Origin: Palsa-343 sp036269135
GTDB lineage: Bacteria > Acidobacteriota > Terriglobia > Terriglobales > Acidobacteriaceae
DNA: 64,000 nt
Reading direction: 5' to 3'
Assembly (NCBI GenBank): GCA_036269135.1
Contig: DATASQ010000008.1
Span: 1 to 64,000, forward strand
How positions within the stretch are numbered: the first letter of the stretch is position 1; the number at the start of each line of letters is the position of its first letter. Below, in pieces: positions 51,351 to 59,760 of this stretch. Both the position numbers and the translations under genes were made by a program. Under the pieces are notes generated by a model. That model saw only the letters and a program-made list of their open reading frames with translations, did no database searches and had not been told where the DNA came from.

Positions 51351-53996
51351 TTAACGCCGCTTCTTCTTCCGCAGCTGGCTCGCCTTCGGGGCCCGATACT
51401 TGACGCGTTTGGCGCTCTTCCCTGCCTGGACTGCAGCTTCTTTGCGCGCGGCCTTTGCCTGCTTTTCTTCGCGGCGCGTCTGTTTGCCTTTTGCCGGGGC
51501 AGATCCGCCGGGTTTTCGTGCAGCCGGATCTGCATCTTCGAGGATCGAGAACTGCAGGCGCTTCTCCACTGCGTCTACGCGATCGAGCACCACGCGCACC
51601 CGATCGCCCACGGAGAACCTGCGTCCCCCGTGGTCTCCGATGATTTGCCGGGTGTTTTCGCGATACGTGTAGCGGTCGCCATCGAGCGCGCCGAGACTCT
51701 GGGTCGACACGAGGCCCTCGACAAACAGATCGGCCAGCTCGACAAACAGCCCATATTTCGTCGCGTTGAGGATCATGCCGCTGAAGTCCTCGCCCACGCG
51801 GTCGCGCATGAACTTGATTTTTTTCCAGTCCACCAGCTCGCGTTCGGCGTCGGCAGCGCGGCGCTCGCTTTCACTGGACTCCCGCGCGATAGCGGCGAGG
51901 GACGGTTCGTCCAGCGGTTCGTAAGGGGCCTGCGGGCGGCGCGCCTCCTCGGACGCGAGGACCCCGCGACCCTCGACACCGTCGTCCAGCAGCGCTTTCG
52001 CGATGCGGTGCACGATCAGGTCGGGATAGCGACGGATGGGCGAGGTGAAATGCGTGTAGCACGGCGCCGCCAGCGCAAAGTGGCCTTCGTTCTTCTCGCT
52101 GTAGCGCGCCTGGCGCAGCGAGCGCAGCATCAGGTAGGAGAGGATCCGCTCCTCCGGTTTACCTGCAATTTTTTCGGTCAGCTTCTGATACATGCGCGGG
52201 GTGATGGGAATGTCCTGCGGTACTTCGTAGCCACGCGGGGAACGACTCTCGCGACCGCGTTCCTGGCGTACATGCTGCTCCCGGCGCTCGCTTTTCATGC
52301 GAAAGGTCCGGACCGGCAGGCTGCCGATGCCCAGCGAGTAGCCGAAGGCCGCGGCGATCTCCTCGAACTCGACCACTCGGCGCGGCTCCGGTTTTTCGTG
52401 GATGCGATAGAGGGAGGGCACGCCGAGGTTCTGCAGCCAGCTGGCGACACACTCGTTGGCGGAGAGCATGAACTCCTCGATGAGCCGGTGTGCCCAGTTG
52501 CGCTCCGCGCGGGTCACGGCCTTCATTGCGCCGAACTCGTCAAATTCGATGATGGGCTCGGGCAAGTCGAAATCGATCGATCCGCGGCGTTCGCGCTTGC
52601 GGTTGAGGACTTGCGCCAACTCCAGCATGCGCTCGAATTCCGATACCAGCGGCGCAAACTCCGCGCGCAGAGCCTCGTTGCCCTCGAGAATCCCACTCAC
52701 CTGCGTATAGGTCATGCGGCGCGCGGAGCGGATCACGCCCTCGGTGACCTCATAGCCGAGAATCTCGCCCTGGGGATCGAGGCGCATCAGGCACGAAAGC
52801 ACCAGACGGTCTTCGTTGGGGCGCAGGCTGCAGATGTCCGTCGAGAGGTCCTGCGGCAGCATGGGGATGGCGCGATCCGGGAAATAGACAGAGGTGCCAC
52901 GCAAGCGCGCTTCGAGGTCCAGCGCCGAACCGGGGCGCACATATTGCGCCACGTCAGCAATGTGCACCTGGAGTTCCCAGGAGCCGTCGTCGCCGCGGCG
53001 CACCAGCACTGCGTCGTCAAAGTCCCGGGCAGTCTCGCCGTCGATGGTCACGATGGGCAGATCGCGGAAGTCGCGTCGGCGGGCGGCAATTGCCGGATCG
53101 AATCGCGCCACTTCCCGCGCTTCGGCAAGGACGGCGTCGGGAAAGATGCGCGGCAGCTGATGTTTGCGGATCACCATCTCCACGTCGACGCCAAAGTCGT
53201 CTTCGTGGCCCAGGACCTCGAGGACACGCCCGCGGGGTGCCCGCGTTGGCGTCGGCCAGTCGGTGATCTCCACGTCAACAACGAGGCCTTCGATAGTGTC
53301 GTGGGGCGCGGACTGGGTCGCGCGCGCTTCCCTGCCCAGAACGCGGTGCGGCGTGAGCGTTTCCCCCTCAGCCGGAATTTCGGAGCCGTGAGGGATGACG
53401 ATCGGCTGCGTCATTCGCTCGTCAAAGGGGACGACAAAGTGCCCGCCGCGATCTCTTTCGCGAGCGTAGTGGAAAATTCCGACGACGGTGGGATTGCGCC
53501 GCGTCAGCACGCGCACGACGCGTCCGGAGCGCCGCTGATCCCGCTGGCCGAAGCGGGGAGGGGCCAGCTCCACCAGGACCTGATCGCCCTGCATCGCGCC
53601 AGCCATCTCGCCGGGCGGGATGAAAACGTCTTCACCCATGGGCGCGGGAGCCCCTGCAGCCTTTGGATTGGGACGCACGAAGCCGAAGCCGTCGCGGTGC
53701 AGGTCCAGGCGCCCCGCGATAAGGTTGTCCCTGCTCACGCCAGGACGGTGTGCTTCGCCGCGTGCGGGCTTGTCTCGCCGGGGACCGTCGGCCGCTGCGG
53801 CGTCGGGCCGGGGCAGCATCCAGTGTTCGCCGTCAATCTGCCGCAGCCGGCGTGTGCCGGTCAGGCGGCCCAGCTGCTGGCGCAGCTCACGCCGCGCCTG
53901 GCCGCCGCCCAGACCCAGCTCGCGCACCAGTTGCTTATATCCGGCGCGCCCCCCGGGCAGACGCTCGATGTGGCGCAGCAGTTCGCGGTCGCTCAT
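51351..53996 (-). CDS. rnr: Ribonuclease R
   Basis: 881 residues. An N-terminal winged-helix-like segment (ELLRHIERLPGGRAGYKQLV) and cold-shock domains precede the RNB catalytic domain (about 300-650; TIDGETARDFDDAVLV with the metal aspartates, HIADVAQYVRPGSALD, RGTSVYFPDRAIPMLPQDL, ICSLRPNEDRLVLSCLM). Then an S1 domain (VGEDFSGMILNATKYGLFVE) and a lysine/arginine-rich tail. It degrades structured RNA 3' to 5'. The 30-residue basic tail is long but common in this gene. Convergent with pyrC, so read-through antisense is likely. Confidence 0.95.
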   Translation of the reverse strand: MSDRELLRHIERLPGGRAGYKQLVRELGLGGGQARRELRQQLGRLTGTRRLRQIDGEHWMLPRPDAAAADGPRRDKPARGEAHRPGVSRDNLIAGRLDLHRDGFGFVRPNPKAAGAPAPMGEDVFIPPGEMAGAMQGDQVLVELAPPRFGQRDQRRSGRVVRVLTRRNPTVVGIFHYARERDRGGHFVVPFDERMTQPIVIPHGSEIPAEGETLTPHRVLGREARATQSAPHDTIEGLVVDVEITDWPTPTRAPRGRVLEVLGHEDDFGVDVEMVIRKHQLPRIFPDAVLAEAREVARFDPAIAARRRDFRDLPIVTIDGETARDFDDAVLVRRGDDGSWELQVHIADVAQYVRPGSALDLEARLRGTSVYFPDRAIPMLPQDLSTDICSLRPNEDRLVLSCLMRLDPQGEILGYEVTEGVIRSARRMTYTQVSGILEGNEALRAEFAPLVSEFERMLELAQVLNRKRERRGSIDFDLPEPIIEFDEFGAMKAVTRAERNWAHRLIEEFMLSANECVASWLQNLGVPSLYRIHEKPEPRRVVEFEEIAAAFGYSLGIGSLPVRTFRMKSERREQHVRQERGRESRSPRGYEVPQDIPITPRMYQKLTEKIAGKPEERILSYLMLRSLRQARYSEKNEGHFALAAPCYTHFTSPIRRYPDLIVHRIAKALLDDGVEGRGVLASEEARRPQAPYEPLDEPSLAAIARESSESERRAADAERELVDWKKIKFMRDRVGEDFSGMILNATKYGLFVELADLFVEGLVSTQSLGALDGDRYTYRENTRQIIGDHGGRRFSVGDRVRVVLDRVDAVEKRLQFSILEDADPAARKPGGSAPAKGKQTRREEKQAKAARKEAAVQAGKSAKRVKYRAPKASQLRKKKRR

Positions 53997-54064
53997 CTCT
54001 GATTGGATGGTACGCGAGGCACTGCGTGCGCCATTCCCTACGGAGACTCAACCCCGGGGGGAAG

Positions 54065-54358
54065 TCACTTCGTCGCCAGGACCGCAATTTTGTGGATCTG
54101 CGGCGGCTCGCTGAGCAGCTCGCCGGCTTTGGCCATCAGCGCCTTCGCGATGTCGCCGTTCAGGTGCGCGTCGCGGCCGGCTTCGTCATTAAATGTGTCG
54201 AAGATGCCGTAGCGGCCGTCGTCTTCCTTAATGGCATACCAGGTCACGGTGCCCGATTCCTTCTTCGCCATCTCCGCTCCCTGCTTCAGGAAGGCTTCCA
54301 GGTCGGCTTCTTTCCCCGGTTTCGCCTTCAGCAGGCCATACAGTGCGTACTTCACCAT
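54065..54358 (-). CDS. ABM-family protein (antibiotic biosynthesis monooxygenase fold)
   Basis: 97 residues, AGGAGG upstream of the ATG. One ferredoxin-like ABM domain: LYGLLKAKPGKEADLEAFLKQ, SGTVTWYAIKEDDGRYGIF and NDEAGRDAHLNGDIAKAL. Members of this family are small dimeric oxygenases or haem-degrading and unknown enzymes; this one has no neighbour that reveals a substrate. Confidence 0.82.
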   Translation of the reverse strand: MVKYALYGLLKAKPGKEADLEAFLKQGAEMAKKESGTVTWYAIKEDDGRYGIFDTFNDEAGRDAHLNGDIAKALMAKAGELLSEPPQIHKIAVLATK

Positions 54359-54692
54359 CGCCTTCTCCTCCTGTGACGTTCTGAATTACTGAGAAAATTG
54401 GGTCGCCTCAGTGAAGATGCGGCGGAGGCCCGCGCGGATGGGGTGGAAATCGATTTTCGCCCCGGATTCCACAGAAAGGGGATCGACATAGCTCCATAAG
54501 GGATGCCAATTTCGCCCGAAGGTGTTTAAGATGCAGGTAACGGCGGCGATTGCGCGGAGGGAGAACGACAATCTCCAGAGGCAAGAGGGTCGGCGCTGCA
54601 GCAGTTCTGCATGGGCCCGGGCAACTGACCCGGCAGGCCAGTTGCAGGGCGGCCATTCACGAACAACTCCGAAGAAGGAAGGATTTTGAACC
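54359..54692. other. Intergenic region
   Basis: About 334 bases between the divergent ABM and bactofilin genes. It holds the ribosome binding sites of both; no gene and no clear promoter could be supported. Confidence 0.4.
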
Positions 54693-55217
54693 ATGTGGAA
54701 ACCCAATCAGCCCGGCGGCCCCGGACCCCAAACTCCTGAACCCGCGCGTCCGGCCACACCCACCAGCCCCAGCTTTGAGGGGACCTCGCGTCCGGCGCCC
54801 GCCCCGGCGGCACAGAACGCCGCGACCGGCGAGCAGGCCACCATCGGGAAGAGCCTTGTTATTAAAGGTGAGGTTTCCGGCTCCGAGTCGCTCTACATCG
54901 ACGGAAAGGTCGAGGGCGCGATCAGCCTGCCCGGCAACCGCGTGACCGTGGGCCGCAACGGCCAGGTCGCGGCCAACATCACGGCGCGGGAAATTGTCGT
55001 GCTCGGCAAGGTGCGTGGCAACGTTACGGCCAGCGATCGTGTGGATATCCGCAGCGAAGGCTCGCTGACCGGCGACGTCACCGCCCAGCGCATCTCCATT
55101 GAGGACGGCGCCTTCTTCAAGGGCGGCATCGACATCCGCAAGCCGGGGGCGAACGAGAAGGCTTCCGAAGCGAAGACTTCCAGCACCGCGGCGCAGCCTG
55201 TGGTCGCGCAGGTCTAA
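54693..55217 (+). CDS. Bactofilin
   Basis: 174 residues. A proline-rich N-terminal tail (about 1-45) is followed by the DUF583/bactofilin beta-helix core (about 48-150; ATIGKSLVIKGEVSGSESLY, VTVGRNGQVAANITAREIVV, KVRGNVTASDRVDIRSEG, SLTGDVTAQRISIEDGAFFK). Bactofilins polymerise into cytoskeletal filaments that scaffold cell-wall and shape factors. GAAGGAAGG precedes the ATG. It lies next to murJ, which is convergent, so wall-related context is suggestive only. Confidence 0.92.
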   Translation: MWKPNQPGGPGPQTPEPARPATPTSPSFEGTSRPAPAPAAQNAATGEQATIGKSLVIKGEVSGSESLYIDGKVEGAISLPGNRVTVGRNGQVAANITAREIVVLGKVRGNVTASDRVDIRSEGSLTGDVTAQRISIEDGAFFKGGIDIRKPGANEKASEAKTSSTAAQPVVAQV

Positions 55218-55234
55218 GCTTCACCCGCAACGAT

Positions 55235-55280
55235 CAGGCTCCGCGCTTCCTCATGCATCGAAGGGACCCGGAGCCTGTTT
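55235..55280 (+). terminator. Hairpin after bactofilin gene
   Basis: 9-bp stem caggctccg (55235-55243) and cggagcctg (55269-55277) with a 25-base loop, followed by ttt. Moderate-quality terminator for the bactofilin gene. Confidence 0.45.
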
Positions 55281-55301
55281 GCTGCACCGGGTGTTGCGGG
55301 A

Positions 55302-56897
55302 CTAGCGTCCGCGGCGCAGCGCGCGCTGAATCGCTCCCATGCTGGCGATGCCCAGCCACTGCGTCAGCGCCAGATAGACGGCCGCATATGGAATCAGGAC
55401 GCACGGGCCGACCAGCAGCGGACGATGGAACGGCAGCACTCGTTTAATGCCAACGCCAACCGCAGCCGCCAGCAGCGCGACCGCCCACTGTTTTGCGATT
55501 CGCGATCCCCCCAGAGGCACCGCGCCGATGCGGCGGTTCATCGCGCGGCGCAGCAGCGAATATTCCAGCCATCCAGCCAGCCCGGCGGAAAACGTCAGCC
55601 CCGCCGTGCCCCATCGCTGATCGAGGCCCAGCATGCGCGGCAGCGGCAGCGCGCACAGGTAGCCCAGGCCAAAGGTCAGGGTTACGCGGATCACGGCAAA
55701 CTTCAGCGGCGTTCGCGTGTCCCGCAGCGCATAGAACGCCGATGAATAGAGGCGCCCGGACGTGGATGCCAGCAGGCCGATGGACGCGCCGGCCAGCACC
55801 GCCCACACGAAAATGACGTCCTTGTGCTGGAAGTGTCCCGACCGGTAAATGGTCGCCACCACCACGTCCCCGAGAACGACAAACGCCACCGCGGATGGGA
55901 TCACAAAAAACGCAATCTGCTGCAGGCCGAACTGCAGACGCCGCCGCAGATCGCTGGCGATCTCCTCGGTCGTGCCCAGGGCGCTGGACATCGCCGGCAG
56001 CTCGGCGGCCGAGACCGCCATGCCGAACAAACTGACCGGCAACGTGTAGAGCGTTTGCGCGTAGGCCAGCGCGGCCACCGCGCCGGTTCCCAGAAAGCTG
56101 CCCAGCCACGAATCCACATAGGCGCTGATCTGCACGACGCCCCGGCTCACGAATACCGGGAAAAAATTTCGGGTCACGGTGCGCACGTGCTCGCTGCCGA
56201 TTCCCACATGCATGCGCAGCGGCCACAGGAAGCGCAGGACCGTCGGCAACTGCACCGCGAATTGCAGGGCGCTGCCGATCACCGATCCAATCGCCAGCAG
56301 AATCGCCAGCCGCATCTCTCCGTGATGACGCCCACCCCAGAGCAGCGTGGTGATCATGGCGATGTTCCAGACGACGGGCGCCGCATAGGACAGGAAGAAT
56401 TTCCGGTGGCTGTTGAGGATTCCCAGGCACCATGCGGAAAACACCAGGATCGCCGCGCCCGGAAAGAGAATCTGCACGAGGCGGATCGTTAGCTGGCGTT
56501 TCGCCCCATGGAACCCCGGGGCGATGGCGTCGATCAGCCAGGGCGTGGCAAAAATGCCCGCGGCCACCAGCACGGTGGTGACGAGGAGGAGGAGGGCAAA
56601 GACGGCCTCCGCGAGTTTCGAGGCCTCCTCGTGCCGATTTTCCGCGTTCAGCCTGGCATAGACCGGGATAAACGAGGCTGAGAGCACCCCTTCGCCAAAG
56701 AGGTTCTGCAGGATATTCGGAATGCGGAAGGCCGCGCGAAAGGCATCCGCCGCGTCGGAGGCGCCGAAGTAGTGGGCGAAGACGCGGTCGCGGACCAGGC
56801 CGACCAGACGGCTGAGCAAAATGCCCGTCGCCACGGCCGCGGCGTGACTTTTTGACCCTGGGCTGTTCGGTTTCTGCTGGGTGGATTGGGTGTCCAA
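55302..56897 (-). CDS. murJ: MurJ lipid II flippase
   Basis: About 531 residues with a predicted 13-14 membrane segments. N-terminal SHAAAVATGILLSRLVGLVRDRVFAHYFG and AFRIPNILQNLFGEGVLSASFIPVY are typical MurJ motifs. It flips lipid II across the inner membrane for peptidoglycan synthesis. No ATG lies at the right place: I start at the TTG at 56897 (LDTQS...), just after a TATAAT on the minus strand (56908-56913). An ATG at 56990 would add residues across the LysR gene start on the other strand and is less likely. Confidence 0.92.
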   Translation of the reverse strand: MDTQSTQQKPNSPGSKSHAAAVATGILLSRLVGLVRDRVFAHYFGASDAADAFRAAFRIPNILQNLFGEGVLSASFIPVYARLNAENRHEEASKLAEAVFALLLLVTTVLVAAGIFATPWLIDAIAPGFHGAKRQLTIRLVQILFPGAAILVFSAWCLGILNSHRKFFLSYAAPVVWNIAMITTLLWGGRHHGEMRLAILLAIGSVIGSALQFAVQLPTVLRFLWPLRMHVGIGSEHVRTVTRNFFPVFVSRGVVQISAYVDSWLGSFLGTGAVAALAYAQTLYTLPVSLFGMAVSAAELPAMSSALGTTEEIASDLRRRLQFGLQQIAFFVIPSAVAFVVLGDVVVATIYRSGHFQHKDVIFVWAVLAGASIGLLASTSGRLYSSAFYALRDTRTPLKFAVIRVTLTFGLGYLCALPLPRMLGLDQRWGTAGLTFSAGLAGWLEYSLLRRAMNRRIGAVPLGGSRIAKQWAVALLAAAVGVGIKRVLPFHRPLLVGPCVLIPYAAVYLALTQWLGIASMGAIQRALRRGR

Positions 56898-56988
56898 GGC
56901 ACGATTATAGGGGCGGTGAAATCGAAACCCGCCTTCCACTATCGATGGATCGACGTCGTGGAACCAGGTACAGTAAGAGCGCGTACCC

Positions 56989-57900
56989 ATGGAGAACTTT
57001 CGGCTGAAGGTGTTTCGCACGGTTGCCGACGAGGCCAGCTTTCGCCGCGCCGCGGAGCGCCTGCACCTGAGCCAGCCCGCGGTGAGCCAGCAGGTGCAGG
57101 CTCTGGAAGGCGAACTCGGCGTGGCGCTTTTCGACCGAAGCAAGGGGCGGGTTCGTCTCACCGAGGCCGGAACGGTGCTTCTGGATTTCGCGCATAAGGG
57201 GGCTCGTCTGGCCGAGCAGGCCCTGACCGCCCTGGAAGGCGCGCGGGGCGAAACCGCGGGCACGCTGCGCATTGGCGCTTCGCTCACGGTGGCGCAATAT
57301 ATTCTGCCCCGGCTGCTCGGCGCATTTCGGGAACTGCACCCGCGCGTGGGCCTGGCTGTCACCAGCGGCAACACGGAGAACATCCTGGGCGCCCTGGGCC
57401 GCAGCGAGATCGATCTCGGCATCATTGAGGGCCCTGCTTCCAGCCGGGAGGTCTTCCGGCAGCGGCTTCTGGAAGATCGTCTGGTGCTGATCGTCGGGCG
57501 CAGGTATCCATGGCCGTCGCAGACGCCTGTCCCCCTGCTGGCTCTCGGGCAGGTTCCGCTGCTGATGCGCGAGCGCGGCTCCGGATCCCGCCGCGTGGTG
57601 GAGCTGGCTCTGCGCCTCGCCGGCCTGCGGCTCAAAGACCTTCACATCGCCATGGAGCTCGATTCCATCGTCGCCATCATCTCGGGCGTCGAAGCCGGAC
57701 TGGGCGCGGGTTTCGTCTCCGAGTGGGCGATCCGGAAGGAGGTCCGCCTCGGGACCGTGCGGGTTGTTCCCGTGGAAGGCCTCGACATCCGCCGCGAGAT
57801 GACCCTCGTCCGCCGCATCGGCCCCATTCCCGAAGGCGCAGCCGGCGCGTTTGAACGCTTTGCGCTGGCGCAGGCCCGGAATGGCCGCGGGCTTCGATAA
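56989..57900 (+). CDS. LysR-family transcriptional regulator
   Basis: 303 residues. N-terminal helix-turn-helix (FRTVADEASFRRAAERLHLSQPAVSQQVQALEGELGVALFDR as one continuous region, residues 9-50) and a C-terminal substrate-binding domain (GTLRIGASLTVAQYILPRLL, TSGNTENILGALGRSEIDLG, VAIISGVEAGLGAGFVSEWA). It resembles the CysB/CbbR/YeiE type and precedes a YeiH-type transporter by 66 bases on the same strand. It may regulate that transporter. Its ATG lies close to the murJ start on the opposite strand. Confidence 0.9.
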   Translation: MENFRLKVFRTVADEASFRRAAERLHLSQPAVSQQVQALEGELGVALFDRSKGRVRLTEAGTVLLDFAHKGARLAEQALTALEGARGETAGTLRIGASLTVAQYILPRLLGAFRELHPRVGLAVTSGNTENILGALGRSEIDLGIIEGPASSREVFRQRLLEDRLVLIVGRRYPWPSQTPVPLLALGQVPLLMRERGSGSRRVVELALRLAGLRLKDLHIAMELDSIVAIISGVEAGLGAGFVSEWAIRKEVRLGTVRVVPVEGLDIRREMTLVRRIGPIPEGAAGAFERFALAQARNGRGLR

Positions 57901-57966
57901 GCCTGCCTTATCGGCCATCCGATCTTCCGTCTGGACCGTCACCGACCCGCCCGGCACGATGGATGC

Positions 57967-58887
57967 ATGACGAAGAACCTGTTCTTTTTAGGCATCATTC
58001 TCGCCGCCAGCGGACTTCTCTCTCCGCCGCTTGCCCTGGCCGCGGGTCTTGCCTATGGGCTCAGTGTCGCCCACGGCTATCATCTCGAAGCGCGCCGCCT
58101 CTCCAAATTCCTTCTGCAGGCGTCGGTCGTTTGCCTGGGATTCGGCATGAACCTGGGCGAGGTGATTCGGGTCGGACGCTCCGGGTTCCTCTACACCGCC
58201 GTCGGCATTACCTTCGCGATGCTCCTCGGCATCGGCCTCGCGTATCTGCTGCGCGTGGGCAAGGTGCAGGGCTTTCTCATCTCCGCCGGGACGGCCATCT
58301 GCGGCGGGAGCGCCATTGCGGCGCTGGCCCCGGTAACGGCGGCCAGCGATGAGGCTGTGGCCATCTCCATGGGAACCGTCTTCGTGCTGAATTCCGTTGC
58401 CCTCTTCATCTTTCCGGCCATCGGGCATGCGCTCCATCTCTCCCAGACGCAGTTCGGGCTGTGGTCCGCTCTCGCCATTCATGACACCAGCTCGGTGGTC
58501 GGCGCTGCGGCGCGTTATGGAGCCGTGGCGCTCGGCATCGCGACCACGGTGAAGCTGGCCCGCGCGCTGTGGATCGTCCCCGTGTCGGTAGGCACCGCGC
58601 TGGTACGCCGCAGCAGCGCCAAAATTCATCTTCCCTGGTTCATCCTCTTCTTCTGTCTGGCGGCCGTGGCCAACAGCGCCGTGCAGTGGTTCCACCCGGA
58701 ATACGTCCAGCTGGCGCGGCTGGGTCGGCTGGGGCTGGGCGTGACGCTTTTCCTGATCGGCACCACCATCTCCCGGGAGAGCCTCCAAAAGGTCGGGGTT
58801 CGCCCTCTTTTGCAGGGCGTTCTGCTGTGGATCGTGGTCGGCACGGCCTCGCTGCTGCTGATTCTCAAGGGGTGGATTCACCTGTGA
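57967..58887 (+). CDS. YeiH/UPF0324-family transporter
   Basis: 306 residues, about nine to ten membrane segments. The hallmarks VVCLGFGMNLGEVIRVGRSG, SAGTAICGGSAIAALAPVT and ALAIHDTSSVVGAAARYGAV match the UPF0324/YeiH (putative sulfate exporter) family. It follows a LysR regulator, the gene order of the E. coli yeiE-yeiH region. The transported substrate is not established. Confidence 0.9.
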   Translation: MTKNLFFLGIILAASGLLSPPLALAAGLAYGLSVAHGYHLEARRLSKFLLQASVVCLGFGMNLGEVIRVGRSGFLYTAVGITFAMLLGIGLAYLLRVGKVQGFLISAGTAICGGSAIAALAPVTAASDEAVAISMGTVFVLNSVALFIFPAIGHALHLSQTQFGLWSALAIHDTSSVVGAAARYGAVALGIATTVKLARALWIVPVSVGTALVRRSSAKIHLPWFILFFCLAAVANSAVQWFHPEYVQLARLGRLGLGVTLFLIGTTISRESLQKVGVRPLLQGVLLWIVVGTASLLLILKGWIHL

Positions 58888-59016
58888 TGAGCGGTTCCGG
58901 GTATCATGCTTGCATTCCCGGACACCGCAATTTCAGGCGCTTCTGCCGGACCCGGGACCGCGACCTCTTCTAAGCAGGAACGCCAGAACCCGTTATTTCG
59001 ACAAGGAGAGAGGACA

Positions 59017-59337
59017 ATGCTGATTCGACAGGCAAGACTGTGCATGGTGGCCCTGCTGGCCACCGCAGTGGCTGTCCCGATGTTCGCGCAGAGCGGCGAA
59101 TCCACCTTCAAATCGCGATGCGCGATGTGCCACGGGGCGGACGGCACGGCCAGCTCGCCCATGGCGAAATCGATGAAGATACCCTCCGTCAAATCCCCGG
59201 ACTTTAAGAAGCTGAGCGAATCGGAGATGGTCGCCGACACCACCAATGGCAAAGCTAAGATGCCTGCCTACAAAGGAAAGCTGAGCGACGCTCAGATCAA
59301 GGAAGTTGTCGCATATATGCGCAGTCTTGAAAAGTAG
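59017..59337 (+). CDS. Small monohaem cytochrome c
   Basis: 106 residues from the ATG with AGGAGAGAGGA upstream. Signal peptide (VALLATAVAVPMFAQ). One haem site CAMCHG (CxxCH) and the axial Met in KAKMPAYKGKLSDAQI, which is the class I cytochrome c order. Periplasmic electron carrier; no redox partner is adjacent. The frame continues upstream but loses a signal peptide. A terminator follows. Confidence 0.92.
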   Translation: MLIRQARLCMVALLATAVAVPMFAQSGESTFKSRCAMCHGADGTASSPMAKSMKIPSVKSPDFKKLSESEMVADTTNGKAKMPAYKGKLSDAQIKEVVAYMRSLEK

Positions 59338-59356
59338 CCGGAAGCTCTGAGATGGG

Positions 59357-59390
59357 AAGGCCACGGCCAGAAAAGGCTGTGGCCTTTCTG
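59357..59390 (+). terminator. Rho-independent terminator after cytochrome c
   Basis: 12-bp stem aaggccacggcc (59357-59368) and ggctgtggcctt (59375-59386) with a g-t wobble and a six-base loop, followed by tttctgtt. Confidence 0.87.
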
Positions 59391-59760
59391 TTGTCCTGAC
59401 CCGATGCATGCCTCCGCGATCCCCTTGATGATTGCCTTCGCGGTGGAAGGCAATTGAAGCGGGCAGCGGAAGTCCTCTTCCCACGAAAAAAGAGCAAAAG
59501 TACCCTGGCCCATCCCCCCCGGTGCCTTTCCGGCACTTCGTCCCTGCGACATACCACAAAAGTACCAGGGATGACTTACCTGGGTAATTCACCTCAGTCA
59601 CTTCTTCCTGCTACTGTTGCCCCATATCGGTACAGGGAATGGCCAATCCTCAAGCCCGGCGAGCGCCGCCGCGGGGATGCGGTTAACGTTCGCCCTGGGA
59701 CCTTCCGACAACGCGAGTTCCCCCGGCGTGGCTATTGGGAACTCCCTTCGAGGATCCTTT
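59391..59760. other. Upstream region of the NHL/Ig-like gene
   Basis: About 370 bases. Tandem TACC-N-GGG sites lie at 59563-59584 and a related TACCCTGG at 59501. The 3' half (about 59630-59745) is GC-rich and could fold, but I could not match it to a known riboswitch. No gene seen. Confidence 0.45.
59563..59584. promoter_or_regulatory. Tandem TACCNGGG sites
   Basis: TACCAGGG (59563-59570) and TACCTGGG (59577-59584) are 14 bases apart, and another TACCCTGG occurs at 59501. This resembles a paired site for a LuxR/NarL-type activator upstream of the large secreted-protein gene. The regulator is unknown. Confidence 0.4.

Noticed and set aside
56898..57635. Upstream extension of murJ to 57635
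   Set aside because: Antisense to the LysR gene, rich in Arg/Ser/Pro; MurJ similarity starts only after the TTG at 56897.
59391..59760. Possible cyclic-di-GMP or other riboswitch before the NHL/Ig-like gene
   Set aside because: The region is GC-rich and may fold, but the conserved core bases of known riboswitch classes could not be found.
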